Shown here: piece after piece, positions 55,507-64,000 of the stretch | Layout of the letters: every line of letters begins with the position of its first letter | How positions within the stretch are numbered: the stretch's first letter is position 1 | Origin: Faecalicatena orotica | Lineage (GTDB): Bacteria; Bacillota; Clostridia; Lachnospirales; Lachnospiraceae | Assembly: GCF_003149245.1 (NCBI RefSeq) | Contig: NZ_QGDL01000016.1 | Coordinates: 1 to 64,000, forward strand | Direction: 5' to 3' | Length of the DNA stretch: 64,000 nucleotides | Made by a program: the position numbers and the translations under genes | The notes under the pieces: generated by a model | Database searches by the model: none | Seen by the model: the letters and a program-made list of their open reading frames with translations, nothing else | What the model was told of the DNA's origin: nothing

Positions 55507-56592
55507 CTAATTTTCTTTTGCTACCTGCCCATTTTTTACATGGAAAATTTTATTAATAGAAAACCGATGATTTACAAACTCATCTAATCCAGTACATGTG
55601 ATTACTGTCTGTATATCATGAATACTGTCCAGTAAGTAGTTTTGCCTGTGTTTGTCCAGTTCAGACAAAACATCGTCCAATAATAATACCGGTGTGTCAT
55701 TAATCATTGACCTCACCAGCTCAATCTCTGAAAGTTTCAGCGAAAGAGCCGCCGTGCGCTGCTGTCCCTGGGAACCAAATTTCCTGATATCAAGCGAGCC
55801 TGCCGTAAAGCACAGATCATCCCTGTGCGGCCCAACGGAAGTACTCTTCATCCTGATATCACGCTCTCTGTTTTTCCTCAGAGCCTGTTCAAGCCCCATA
55901 CTGCCGGTACTTGACTCATAGGTAATCGTAATCTTCTCCTTACCGCCTGTCAGCTTATCATGGATTTTCGAAATGATTTTATTTACATCTTTCACGAACT
56001 GTTCTCTTCTCTCAGTCACTTTTGTCCCGTACTCAACTAATTGCATATCCCAGATATCCAATGTCTCTACAAGATTCTCCTGCCTGTATATATCTTTGAG
56101 TAAGGAATTCCTTTGATTAATAATTCGATTATAGTTAGAAAGATTGCTGAGATATACTTTATCCAGCTGAGATAATTCCAGATCAATAAATCTTCTTCTG
56201 CCGGACGGTCCCTCTTTGATAATATTCAAATCCTCCGGCGAAAAAAATACAAAATGGATAATCCCAAATAATTCGCTTGCTCTTCGTATCGGAATCTTAT
56301 TGATTGCGATTCCTTTCGGACTGTTTTTCTTCAGATGCATGTCGATCTGGAATTCGGTGCCCCTTTTCTCGATCACCGTTTCCAGATGCGCCTCGTCACT
56401 CCCAAACTGTATCAAATCCCTGTCTTTCGTGCCTCTGTGAGATTTGGTCGTTCCTGACAAATACAATGCCTCCAGAATATTCGTCTTTCCCTGAGCATTA
56501 TCACCGTACAAAATGTTAGTCTTGGGGTCAAATTTCAAATCTAACAATTCGTAATTCCTGTAATTCTTTAGCTTTAGAGATTTGATTACCAT
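55507..56592 (-). CDS. recF: DNA replication and repair protein RecF
   Basis: A 361-residue SMC-like ATPase that helps load RecA at gaps. Walker A is GDNAQGKTN (about 30-38), signature SQGQQRTAALSLKL (about 270) and Walker B PVLLLDDVLSELD (about 300). TGAGG precedes the ATG. It lies between the S4 protein gene and gyrB, the usual order. Confidence 0.96.
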   Translation of the reverse strand: MVIKSLKLKNYRNYELLDLKFDPKTNILYGDNAQGKTNILEALYLSGTTKSHRGTKDRDLIQFGSDEAHLETVIEKRGTEFQIDMHLKKNSPKGIAINKIPIRRASELFGIIHFVFFSPEDLNIIKEGPSGRRRFIDLELSQLDKVYLSNLSNYNRIINQRNSLLKDIYRQENLVETLDIWDMQLVEYGTKVTERREQFVKDVNKIISKIHDKLTGGKEKITITYESSTGSMGLEQALRKNRERDIRMKSTSVGPHRDDLCFTAGSLDIRKFGSQGQQRTAALSLKLSEIELVRSMINDTPVLLLDDVLSELDKHRQNYLLDSIHDIQTVITCTGLDEFVNHRFSINKIFHVKNGQVAKEN

Positions 56593-56634
56593 TGATGTTT
56601 CCTCAAGTATGTCACTATTCTACACTTTTTCAGA

Positions 56635-56850
56635 CTATTTTTCAATTTTTATTTCCTGTCCGTCAAATTGAACGACATCTCCGTCATATAATTTACGTCC
56701 TCTTCTAGTGTCAGTCTCGCCGTTTACTTTTGCTTCGCCGTCCTGTATTACCTCTTTTGCTTCGACCCCTGACTCGACCAGTCCTGCTGCTTTCAGTGCC
56801 TGTCCCAGCTTAATAAATTCATCTCCGTCACGCAACTTAATGATTTCCAT
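56635..56850 (-). CDS. yaaA: S4 domain RNA-binding protein (YaaA/RlbA-like)
   Basis: A 71-residue protein with a single S4 domain (FIKLGQALKAAGLVESGVEAK, VNGETDTRRGRKLYDGDVVQF). In Firmicutes it is found between dnaN and recF, as here; it is thought to bind ribosomal RNA. Confidence 0.94.
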   Translation of the reverse strand: MEIIKLRDGDEFIKLGQALKAAGLVESGVEAKEVIQDGEAKVNGETDTRRGRKLYDGDVVQFDGQEIKIEK

Positions 56851-56881
56851 ACTGCTCCTCTTTTCTGACTATTTATCTGTA

Positions 56882-57991
56882 CTATGCAACTGCATTAAAG
56901 TTTACCGGAAGAATCAGGTAAATATAGCTCTGATTTTCGTCCTTGATAAAACATGGGGCCTTTGCATTCATGAAATACAGGTCCACTTCCTCGTCATCAA
57001 TGACTCTGAGGGCATCGATCAGGAACTTCGGATTAAATCCGATCAATAAATCTTTTCCTTCTTTCACGATAAAAATCTCCTCATCCATGGATCCGATCTG
57101 GGATTTGATCTTCAGCTCCATGGATCCCTCACGGATATCAATGATGATCGGCTTCTTGTCTCCCTCTTTGATCAGGAGTGTCGCTCTGTCGATACAGTTC
57201 AGGAGTTCTCTTTTATTGATTCTGACTTTTGTCTCATAATCGCTGGAAAGCATCTGGTCAATCTTGAAGTACTCGCCTTCGATCAGACGTGATACAACGA
57301 CTGTCCTGTCAAACTCAAACACAATATGATTCTTGGTAAATGATATATCAACGTCCGCCTCTGCCTCTCCGCCGATGATCTTACTGATCTCCTGCAGGGT
57401 CTTTCCAGGTACGATTACCTTTTTCGGGGCATAGGATTCTTTTAATTCGATCTTACGGATAGAGATTCTGTGTCCGTCCAGAGAGACTACTTTCAGGACG
57501 TTATCTTCGATCTCAAACAGTTCTCCTGTCATCATCTTGTTTGTATCATTGTCTGCAATCGAGAAGATGGTCTGACGGATCACTTCTTTGAGCGTGAACT
57601 CAGAAACGGTAATATAATCATCCTTCTCGATAATCGGGAGATAAGAGAAATCCTCCCCTGACTGTGCTGCAATATTGAACTTTGCCTTTTCGCAGGTAAT
57701 CAATGTCTGATTGTCTGCCGTTGTCTCTATCGTTACCTCACTGTCCGGAAGCTTCCGGACGATCTCAGAAAAGATCTTTGCGTTTAATGCAATGATACCT
57801 CTCTCAACAATGTCTCCGTCAATCCTTGTTTCGATTCCAAGTTCCATGTCATTCGCTGTCAGCTTGATAACATCCATGGATGCGTCAACCAGAATACATT
57901 CCAGAATAGGCATAGTTGTTTTTGAAGGTACAGCTTTTGAAACAATGCTGACTCCTTTTACGAGATTTGATTTTGAACAAATGATTTTCAT
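56882..57991 (-). CDS. dnaN: DNA polymerase III beta clamp
   Basis: A 369-residue sliding clamp with three similar domains. It begins MKIICSKSNLVKGVSIVSKAV and ends in YIYLILPVNF, the usual C-terminal pattern (..P.R) in changed form. GAAAGGAG precedes the ATG. It is followed by the S4 gene, and dnaA lies upstream across a DnaA-box-rich gap. Confidence 0.97.
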   Translation of the reverse strand: MKIICSKSNLVKGVSIVSKAVPSKTTMPILECILVDASMDVIKLTANDMELGIETRIDGDIVERGIIALNAKIFSEIVRKLPDSEVTIETTADNQTLITCEKAKFNIAAQSGEDFSYLPIIEKDDYITVSEFTLKEVIRQTIFSIADNDTNKMMTGELFEIEDNVLKVVSLDGHRISIRKIELKESYAPKKVIVPGKTLQEISKIIGGEAEADVDISFTKNHIVFEFDRTVVVSRLIEGEYFKIDQMLSSDYETKVRINKRELLNCIDRATLLIKEGDKKPIIIDIREGSMELKIKSQIGSMDEEIFIVKEGKDLLIGFNPKFLIDALRVIDDEEVDLYFMNAKAPCFIKDENQSYIYLILPVNFNAVA

Positions 57992-58408
57992 ATGTCAGTA
58001 ACTCCTTTCGATGGGTGTGGTGAATATCTTTTCGACCGCGCATTTTTAAAAATATTTATATAAATCAGCTCCGCCTTCTTAGCCTTAGGGGCTGTGGATA
58101 AGTTAATAAGTGGTTCCAGGCCTTGATTTTAAAGGGTTTGTCCATACTGAAAACTCTGTAGACATCCACTGTATGACCTCGGGATAATGTGGGGATAATC
58201 TGAACCTCAAAAAGTCCTTAATCCGTTATCAACCTCTTAATCCACATGGTTTGAACAGGGTTATCCCAAGCTTATCCACATTAGCCCTGCAAAGTAATGT
58301 AAGCTTCATAAAGCCTTGAAACCATGGGCTTCCCTTAAAGTTAAGCCTGCTGTTAAGGGAGCCTTATTTCAGGCAAATGTGGATAAACAGACTATGTTAC
58401 TTTTATCA
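57992..58408. other. oriC part 1: dnaA-dnaN intergenic region with DnaA boxes
   Basis: A 417-bp non-coding stretch holding perfect boxes TGTGGATAA at 58093-58101 and 58378-58386 and TTATCCACA at 58272-58280, with further near matches (for example TTATCCCA at 58261, TAATCCACA near 58236 and TGTGGGGATAA near 58189). The dnaN start and ribosome site are at its left end. Confidence 0.85.
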
Positions 58409-59779
58409 TCAGACCGGATTTATCTTCTTCTTTATAATATTAACCGTATTGTTAAGAGCTTCATCTACGGTAATCTCATGTTCAATCTTCTTGACACCAT
58501 GGCTGACAGAGGCATGATCCTTGCCGCCTAAGATGATACCGACTGACTTCAGAGGGGTATCGGTCATGGCACGGCATAAATACATGACAATCTGGCGGGG
58601 AAGTACAATCTCTGCATTCCTTTTCTTGCCTTTCAGCTCAGCTACGGGTACATTAAAATGTTCAGAAACAACATCAATAATTAATTCCGGGGTAACGACC
58701 CGGTTCTTATCCGGAGAAATCATATCCTTTAAGGCCTCCGCTGCGAGCGGAATATCAATCGGCTTTTTCTCCAGATTTGACAGTGCTATCAATTTATTAA
58801 GAGAGCCTTCGAGTTCTCTGATGTTAGACTTGATATTATTCGCTATATATTGAAGGACTTCGTCCGGTATATGGTAGCGCTCAAGCCCGTCCAATTCTTC
58901 TTTCTTACGAAGGATTGCCATTCTTGTCTCATAATCAGGGGAAGAAATGTCTGCAATCAGTCCCCACTCAAAACGTGTACGCAGCCTTGCCTCAAGCGTT
59001 TCGATATCTTTCGGCGGCTTATCACTGGATATGATAATCTGCTTTCCTGAAACATGCAGGTGGTTGAACGTATGGAAGAATTCTTCCTGCGTACTTTCCT
59101 TGCCTATAATAAACTGAATATCATCAATCAGGAGAACATCGTTATTCCTGTACTTTTCACGGAATGTGGTCATGGCCAGTTCATTCCCGTTCTTACCAAT
59201 CTTCAAAGCATCGATCAGTTCATTTGTGAACGTCTCACTTGTGACATAAAGAACTTTTTTTTCAGGATCATTCTCTAATATGAAGTGTGCGATGGAATGC
59301 ATAAGGTGAGTCTTACCAAGTCCTACACCTCCGTATATAAACAGCGGGTTATAAATCTCACCCGGAGATTCCGCAACTGCAAGGGATGCGGCATGGGCGA
59401 AATTGTTATTGCTGCCCACGACAAAAGTATCAAATGTATACTTTCCATTGAGATTTGCATTCTCAAAGATCGCATTTGACTTCTGCTTCTTAACTACATT
59501 CTCCTTTTTCTCCTGGATAGTTACATTATCTTCTGTAACAAAGGATATATCGTATTCCTTTCCTGTTACTTCAGCAATGCACACTTTAAAAGGAAGCATA
59601 TATTTTTCTTCTATATGCTCCAGACTTGCTTTCAACCTCACAAGAATATAAACAGTGTCATCGGTCACTTCATATACGGTAAGTGGTGCAATCCACGTAT
59701 TGTATGAAATATTTGATGAGCAATATTCTAACTTCATTTTATTTAGGATCTGCTCCCAATTTTCTTCTACAATGTTCAT
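58409..59779 (-). CDS. dnaA: Chromosomal replication initiator DnaA
   Basis: A 456-residue AAA+ protein that opens the origin. Domain I (about 1-85: NWEQILNKMKLEYCSSNISYNTWI), Walker A GGVGLGKTHLMHSI (about 150), Walker B LLIDDIQFI and the C-terminal DNA-binding helix with GGKDHASVSHG (about 430). The leader contains a 12-bp-arm hairpin at the predicted transcript start, and DnaA boxes lie both sides, so autoregulation is likely. AGGAG precedes the ATG. Confidence 0.98.
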   Translation of the reverse strand: MNIVEENWEQILNKMKLEYCSSNISYNTWIAPLTVYEVTDDTVYILVRLKASLEHIEEKYMLPFKVCIAEVTGKEYDISFVTEDNVTIQEKKENVVKKQKSNAIFENANLNGKYTFDTFVVGSNNNFAHAASLAVAESPGEIYNPLFIYGGVGLGKTHLMHSIAHFILENDPEKKVLYVTSETFTNELIDALKIGKNGNELAMTTFREKYRNNDVLLIDDIQFIIGKESTQEEFFHTFNHLHVSGKQIIISSDKPPKDIETLEARLRTRFEWGLIADISSPDYETRMAILRKKEELDGLERYHIPDEVLQYIANNIKSNIRELEGSLNKLIALSNLEKKPIDIPLAAEALKDMISPDKNRVVTPELIIDVVSEHFNVPVAELKGKKRNAEIVLPRQIVMYLCRAMTDTPLKSVGIILGGKDHASVSHGVKKIEHEITVDEALNNTVNIIKKKINPV

Positions 59780-59801
59780 CGATAAGTACTCCTAATCAAT
59801 A

Positions 59802-59836
59802 TAATAGAGAGATATCTAGGCAAAATCTCTCTATTA
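59802..59836 (-). other. Perfect hairpin at the 5' end of the dnaA leader
   Basis: TAATAGAGAGAT (59802-59813) and ATCTCTCTATTA (59825-59836) pair exactly with an 11-nt loop. It starts just downstream of the predicted -10, so the transcript would begin with this stem. Confidence 0.8.
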
Positions 59837-59837
59837 C

Positions 59838-59866
59838 ATTTTACATCAAAACGGTATTAGAAGCAA
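59838..59866 (-). promoter_or_regulatory. Putative dnaA promoter
   Basis: On the minus strand TTGCTT (866-861 of 59.8-59.9 kb), 17-bp spacer, TAAAAT (59843-59838). It places the transcript start at or next to the leader hairpin. Confidence 0.55.
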
Positions 59867-60392
59867 TGAGAAATGCTGTGTATAACTTTATGAACAAAAT
59901 TAACGCAGATAAAATATGGGGCCGGAATAGGAAAAAAAATTTAATCTACACATTATACAGTAGTTATAAAGTAGTTATCCACATTTTATCCACAGAAATT
60001 CACACCAAAGAAGCAAATTGTGGAAAAGTGTCAGATTAGGAAAGTGGATATGTTGATTTCCGAGAACGGGGATGCTAATGGAAAGATGCGAAAAGGCCCT
60101 GTAGTGGGAGCATATACCTGTTTTCCACCCGGGTTGCCTGCTAAGAATGTGTAGTTGATAAAGTGTGGATAATGAAGGAATATGCCCACCGCAGGGCCTT
60201 TTACACATTAAAAGCGTGAAAAATATTCTTCTGATTGTTCTCTGGTAAGGGAAAAGCGGGTCTGCAGTTTTGTAAGGATTTTTTCTTTAATCAAAGAAAG
60301 CATACCAGAGCTGATATGATACCTAGTAATTAAGATAGAACTTGATACACAGAAAGATGTTGCCACAATTTAAGAAAAATGCAGGGAATGGC
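59867..60392. other. oriC part 2: dnaA-rpmH intergenic region with DnaA boxes
   Basis: The 749-bp stretch from 59780 to 60528 holds, besides the dnaA and rpmH promoters and the leader hairpin, perfect boxes TTATCCACA at 59975-59983 and 59986-59994 and TGTGGATAA at 60164-60172, plus near matches (TGTGGAAAA near 60019). An A/T-rich run (59930-59975) next to the paired boxes is a candidate unwinding element. No gene is visible. Confidence 0.8.
60091..60202. repeat. 112-bp element with 18-bp terminal inverted repeats
   Basis: Left arm AAAAGGCCCTGTAGTGGG (60091-60108) and right arm CCCACCGCAGGGCCTTTT (60185-60202) pair with two non-Watson-Crick positions; GCATAT/ATATGC can extend the stem inward. 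A DnaA box sits within it. It could be a small RNA, an origin structure or a small mobile repeat. Confidence 0.7.
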
Positions 60393-60421
60393 TTGACTTA
60401 CGGGCATTTTTTGAATATAAT
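60393..60421 (+). promoter_or_regulatory. rpmH promoter P1
   Basis: TTGACT (60393-60398), 17-bp spacer, TATAAT (60416-60421). Confidence 0.8.
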
Positions 60422-60469
60422 TAAGAGCAGTGTCTTTCTGCCTATTATAATAGTAGAAAGAAATAAAAT

Positions 60470-60497
60470 TTGAGAATCATTGTAAATACTTTATAAT
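60470..60497 (+). promoter_or_regulatory. rpmH promoter P2
   Basis: TTGAGA (60470-60475), 16-bp spacer, TATAAT (60492-60497), 31 bp before the rpmH start. A second start close to the gene, giving a short leader. Confidence 0.65.
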
Positions 60498-60528
60498 AAG
60501 TATCTCAACTAAAGGAGGTGTATTGGTA

Positions 60529-60663
60529 ATGAAAATGACATTTCAGCCTAAAAACAGACAGAGATCAAAAGTTCATGGCTTTAGAGCAAGAATGAGTACT
60601 CCGGGCGGAAGAAAAGTTTTAGCTGCCAGAAGAGCAAAAGGAAGAAAACAGTTATCAGCTTAG
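60529..60663 (+). CDS. rpmH: 50S ribosomal protein L34
   Basis: A 44-residue basic ribosomal protein: [18 protein letters not shown] at the start, then the conserved [28 protein letters not shown] precedes the ATG. First gene of the rpmH-rnpA-yidD-yidC-jag-mnmE series, pointing away from dnaA as usual. Confidence 0.97.
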   Translation: MKMTFQPKNRQRSKVHGFRARMSTPGGRKVLAARRAKGRKQLSA

Positions 60664-60719
60664 GCCGCATCTATGTGGCCTTTTCTTCTATTTATAAAAG
60701 GAAAAGCGCGGTATAAAGA

Positions 60720-61058
60720 ATGAAGTTTTCGGAATCTTTGAAGAAGAATAAAGATTTTCAGATCGTTTATAAAAACAGTAAATCGTATGCAAACAAGTAT
60801 CTTGTTATGTATGTGAGGGAGAATGGTACGGAAAAGAACAGACTTGGGATTTCCGTGAGCAAGAAAGTTGGAAATAGTGTTGTAAGACATCATCTTACAC
60901 GATTAATCAGAGAAAGTTATCGACTTCAAGAGGCACATTTCAAAGGTGGATTAGATATAATTGTGATTGCGAGAGTGAGTGCAAAAGATAAGAGTTATCA
61001 TGTCATTGAGAGTGCACTCATCCACTTGGGAAGGCTTCATGAAATATATAATCAGTAA
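60720..61058 (+). CDS. rnpA: Ribonuclease P protein component
   Basis: A 112-residue protein that helps RNase P RNA mature the 5' ends of tRNAs. It starts MKFSESLKKNKDFQIVYKNSKS and has the RNR-type motif in NSVVRHHLTRLIRESYR (about 55-71) that contacts the RNA. 56 bp after rpmH. Confidence 0.96.
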   Translation: MKFSESLKKNKDFQIVYKNSKSYANKYLVMYVRENGTEKNRLGISVSKKVGNSVVRHHLTRLIRESYRLQEAHFKGGLDIIVIARVSAKDKSYHVIESALIHLGRLHEIYNQ

Positions 61059-61137
61059 AATAATAAGTAGAAGCGCTGAGATGTACTTAAAAGCCCATGA
61101 GCAGCATGGCAGGCGCTAAAGAAAGGGAGCGACGCAG

Positions 61138-61350
61138 ATGAAGCGTGTTTTAATAGGACTTATCCGGTTCTATCAAAAATATCTGTCCGGATTAAAGACA
61201 AGGTATCACTGCATCTATACACCGACCTGTTCACAGTACGGTATTGAAGCGATTCAGAAGTATGGTGCGATCAAAGGCGGTGCCTTAACAATCTGGAGAA
61301 TTCTGCGGTGCAATCCATTTGCAAAAGGCGGATATGATCCGGTACCTTAA
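61138..61350 (+). CDS. yidD: Membrane protein insertion efficiency factor YidD
   Basis: A 70-residue protein with the family motif [12 protein letters not shown] and [20 protein letters not shown], ending [16 protein letters not shown]. It assists YidC-dependent insertion. AAGGGAG precedes the ATG, and yidC follows 12 bp later. Confidence 0.95.
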   Translation: MKRVLIGLIRFYQKYLSGLKTRYHCIYTPTCSQYGIEAIQKYGAIKGGALTIWRILRCNPFAKGGYDPVP

Positions 61351-61362
61351 GGAGGATAAGAG

Positions 61363-62652
61363 ATGTATGGAATTTTAGCTGCAGGATATGCAGACTGGCC
61401 GGTTATTCATCAGATTTCCTGGCTGCTTGGAAAAGTGATGAACGGAATTTATAATGTGATGGATGGTTTGTTCGGGATACAGAACATTGGTGTTTGTATC
61501 ATCATCTTTACAATCATCGTATATACATTAATGATTCCATTGACAATTAAACAACAGAAATGGTCTAAGATGTCTTCTGTTATGAATCCTGAGATTCAGA
61601 AGATTCAGAAAAAGTATGCAGGTAAAAAAGACCAGGCGTCCATGTTAAAGCAACAGGAAGAGATGCAGACTGTATATGAAAAATATGGTACGTCGCCAAC
61701 AGGCGGATGTCTGCCAATGCTGATCCAGATGCCCGTACTTTTTGCGCTGTATCCGGTAATTCAGAATATTCCGAATTATGTACAGGGTGTAAAAGATGTC
61801 TATATGCCGGTTGTAAATCAGATCATGGCTGCAGATGGTTTCCAGAAGATTATGGAGAAGATCGGAGAAGCCAAACCTGTACTTATGAGCCCAAAGGCTT
61901 ATGACTATTCACAGGCAGATACACTTGTGAATGCACTGTATAAATTTCAGGATTCCACATGGAATACACTGGTGGACAAGATTCCGTCCCTGAATGATAT
62001 TGTAGAAACAACAACACAGACTGTCGGACACTTAAACAGTTTCCTCGGAATTAATATTGGTGAAGCGCCATTTACTATGCTGACAGCTGCCATTAAAGAT
62101 TTTTCTATTCTCGGGATTATCCTGGCTGCTATCATCCCTATTATGGCAGGTCTTACACAGTTTATCAGTGTGAAGTTACAGCCGCAGCCACAGGCTGACC
62201 CGAACAACCAGATGGCGAACTCTATGAAGACAATGACATATACCATGCCTCTGTTTTCAGTATTTATGGGATTTACGCTCCCTGCAGGTCTTGGTTTGTA
62301 CTGGGCAATCAGTGCGGTAGTAAGATGTGTACAGCAGCTTGCAATTAATAAGTACCTCAGCAAAAAGTCAACAGAAGAGATGATTCAGGAGAATCAGAAA
62401 AAGGCTGCCAAGAAGCGTGAGAAAAAGGGTACGTCTGCACAGTCCATCAACAGAATGGCAACGACAAGTACAAGAAATGTAGAAGAAAAGAAAAAAACAA
62501 ATATTTCTGACAAAGAAAGAGAAGAGCGTCTTCAGAAAGCTGCACAGTATACGAAGAACGCGAAGTCAGGAAGCCTTGCATCAAAGGCAAATCTTGTCAG
62601 CAGATTCAACAGCGGACAGAGTACATCGGACAAGACAGAAGATGATAAATAG
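61363..62652 (+). CDS. yidC: Membrane protein insertase YidC (SpoIIIJ type)
   Basis: A 429-residue insertase. No lipoprotein signal is seen; helices lie at about 45-70, 120-140, 225-255 and 285-325, with the family block SPTGGCLPMLIQMPVLFALYPVI. A long charged cytoplasmic tail follows (about 345-429, KKREKKGTSAQSIN). AAGGAGG precedes the ATG. It lies between yidD and jag. Confidence 0.96.
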   Translation: MYGILAAGYADWPVIHQISWLLGKVMNGIYNVMDGLFGIQNIGVCIIIFTIIVYTLMIPLTIKQQKWSKMSSVMNPEIQKIQKKYAGKKDQASMLKQQEEMQTVYEKYGTSPTGGCLPMLIQMPVLFALYPVIQNIPNYVQGVKDVYMPVVNQIMAADGFQKIMEKIGEAKPVLMSPKAYDYSQADTLVNALYKFQDSTWNTLVDKIPSLNDIVETTTQTVGHLNSFLGINIGEAPFTMLTAAIKDFSILGIILAAIIPIMAGLTQFISVKLQPQPQADPNNQMANSMKTMTYTMPLFSVFMGFTLPAGLGLYWAISAVVRCVQQLAINKYLSKKSTEEMIQENQKKAAKKREKKGTSAQSINRMATTSTRNVEEKKKTNISDKEREERLQKAAQYTKNAKSGSLASKANLVSRFNSGQSTSDKTEDDK

Positions 62653-62680
62653 TTAGAATCACAGAAAGGAAGGATTCAGG

Positions 62681-63547
62681 ATGAACGGTAGTATCAGAGT
62701 ATCTGCAAAAACAGTGGATGATGCAATTACAGAAGCGTTGATTCAGTTAGGTGTGACCAGTGACCGGTTAGATTATGAAGTCATTGAAAAGGGAAGTGCC
62801 GGATTCCTTGGAATAGGTGTAAAACAGGCAGTTATTGAAGCAAGAAGAAAACCTGAACCTGTCATAGAAGAGCCTGAGATTAAGCCGGAAGTAAAAGCTG
62901 AAGTTAAGACAGAAGTAAAATCAGAAATGAAGCCGGAAGCAAAACCTGAAGTTAAAAAAGCTCCGGTAAAGGAAGCTAAGAAGAAAGATTACGCAAAAAA
63001 AGAAGAGCGTTCCAGAAAAGAATTCAGGGAAGAGACGCACCGCGAAGAAGTAAAGCCGGCTGTGAAACGCGAATCTGAACTTGCAGAAGTAAAAGATGAG
63101 ACGAAAAAAGCCGTTGAATCCTTTTTATGTGATACACTGAAGGCCATGGGAATGACTGTGGAACTGGTTTCAGATATTGATGCTGACGGAGCCTTAAGTA
63201 TTGAGATGAAGGGTGACAATATGGGAATCCTTATCGGAAAGCGCGGACAGACACTGGATTCCCTCCAGTACCTTGCTAACAGGGTTGCCAACAAGCATCA
63301 GGACGGATATGTACGTGTGAAGCTGGATACAGAGAATTATCGTGCAAGAAGAGAAGAGACACTTAAGAATCTTGCAAAGAATATTGCATATAAGGTAAAA
63401 CGTTCAAGAAGATCAGTATCTTTAGAGCCGATGAATCCTTATGAAAGAAGAATTATCCACGCAGCACTTCAGTATGATCCATACGTAACGACCCATAGTG
63501 AGGGAGATGAGCCTTACAGAAAAGTAGTTGTTACATTAAAGAAGTAA
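62681..63547 (+). CDS. jag: RNA-binding protein Jag/KhpB (Jag_N, KH, R3H)
   Basis: A 288-residue RNA-binding protein. Jag_N (about 1-52: SAKTVDDAITEALIQLG, GSAGFLGIGVKQAVIEARR), then a Lys/Glu/Pro linker of repeated EVK units (about 55-150), a KH domain with GKRGQTLDSLQYLAN (about 185-205) and an R3H domain with RSVSLEPMNPYERRIIH (about 245-265). It regulates division and cell elongation in other Firmicutes. GAAAGGAAGG precedes the ATG. Confidence 0.95.
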   Translation: MNGSIRVSAKTVDDAITEALIQLGVTSDRLDYEVIEKGSAGFLGIGVKQAVIEARRKPEPVIEEPEIKPEVKAEVKTEVKSEMKPEAKPEVKKAPVKEAKKKDYAKKEERSRKEFREETHREEVKPAVKRESELAEVKDETKKAVESFLCDTLKAMGMTVELVSDIDADGALSIEMKGDNMGILIGKRGQTLDSLQYLANRVANKHQDGYVRVKLDTENYRARREETLKNLAKNIAYKVKRSRRSVSLEPMNPYERRIIHAALQYDPYVTTHSEGDEPYRKVVVTLKK

Positions 63548-63578
63548 GAAAAAGTAGTAATAGAATCGAAGCGAAAGA

Positions 63579-63631
63579 GGACGTTTCCGCTTCACGGATG
63601 CTTTCGTGAAGCTGGGAAACGTCTTTTTATT
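63579..63631 (+). terminator. Terminator after jag
   Basis: GACGTTTCC and GGGAAACGTC pair around an inner TTCACG/CGTGAA stem, followed by TTTTTATTTC. It separates the rpmH-jag genes from mnmE. Confidence 0.88.
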
Positions 63632-63706
63632 TCATAAACAGCAAATCAAAGCTGCCTGACCTTGGCGGCGGCCTAGAGCGTGTTTGATAATTGGCAGGAG
63701 GCAGGT

Positions 63707-64000
63707 ATGAAGAAGGATACAATTGCCGCAATTTCCACAGGTATGACGAATTCAGGAATTGGAATCGTGCGTATCAGCGGGGATGAGGCATTTCATATGA
63801 TAGATAGGATTTACCATGGGAAAGAAAGGCTTTCTGAGGCTGAAAGTCATACGATACATTATGGATACATCAAAGATAAAGAAGAGACAATTGATGAAGT
63901 ACTGGTTATGCTGATGCGCTCACCCAGAACGTTTACCGGTGAAGATACCGTGGAAATCAACTGCCACGGGGGTACCTATGTGGTAAAAAGAGTGCTGGAG
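63707..64000 (+). CDS. mnmE: tRNA uridine-5-carboxymethylaminomethyl GTPase MnmE (partial)
   Basis: The first 98 codons run off the right edge. It begins [20 protein letters not shown] and includes the N-terminal folate-binding domain motif [14 protein letters not shown]. With MnmG it modifies wobble uridines of tRNA. GGCAGGAGG precedes the ATG. Confidence 0.96.
   Translation, partial: MKKDTIAAISTGMTNSGIGIVRISGDEAFHMIDRIYHGKERLSEAESHTIHYGYIKDKEETIDEVLVMLMRSPRTFTGEDTVEINCHGGTYVVKRVLE

Noticed and set aside
60091-60202. SRP RNA or 6S RNA
   Set aside because: The GGAAG-type apical motif of SRP RNA is absent, and length and loops do not fit 6S RNA.

Overview
The window fits a low-GC Gram-positive anaerobe of the Lachnospiraceae type (gut Clostridia). 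Evidence: near-consensus -35/-10 promoters, strong AGGAGG-type ribosome sites, a split class I fumarase, sortase-assembled pili, a tungsten/molybdenum aldehyde oxidoreductase cluster, and the Firmicutes origin gene order gyrA-gyrB-recF-S4-dnaN-dnaA // rpmH-rnpA-yidD-yidC-jag-mnmE. The replication origin lies at about 58.0-60.2 kb. DnaA boxes lie on both sides of dnaA, and genes point mostly away from it (minus strand to the left, plus strand to the right).

Layout. 0-0.5 kb: an rRNA-type promoter firing out of the left edge and a tRNA-Ser(GCU). 0.5-7.5 kb: housekeeping and membrane genes (PlsC, fumarase, SppA, RDD protein, a large membrane protein, an HTH/DUF2975 pair). 7.6-12 kb: a cell-surface LRR protein divergent from an Agr-type LytTR/GHKL two-component system, with three phased repeats between them. 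12-23.5 kb: two putatively co-regulated catabolic operons (D-2-hydroxyacid dehydrogenase, split transketolase, HMG-CoA-lyase-like enzyme, family III CoA-transferase; and symporter, YhdT-like protein, alpha/beta hydrolase), followed by a PrpR-type sigma-54 activator and rpoN. The activator has its Fis helix-turn-helix out of frame. Both operons carry 10-bp-phased TGTNTCA arrays upstream. 23.8-29 kb: a DUF5131 protein and an aldehyde:ferredoxin oxidoreductase cluster. 29.4-30.4 kb: an Rpn/PD-(D/E)XK transposase-family gene.

30.4-50.9 kb is a large surface-structure locus. It encodes a tandem-vWA tip pilin of about 1,930 residues, an LPSTG backbone pilin, two class C sortases, a pilin-like protein without a sorting signal, two SipW-type (TasA-like) secreted proteins, two further anchored surface proteins, an ER-type (Ser/His) signal peptidase, a glucosaminidase-M23 wall hydrolase, a BTAD-type regulator, a conventional signal peptidase I, a degenerate GGDEF protein and a protein with a sigma-region-2-like head, one membrane segment and an outer domain. 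Merging a sortase pilus operon with a SipW/TasA-like module in one transcript is the most unusual system here.

51-64 kb is the conserved origin region. Additional structure there includes a hairpin at the predicted 5' end of dnaA mRNA and an unexplained 112-bp inverted-repeat element carrying a DnaA box.
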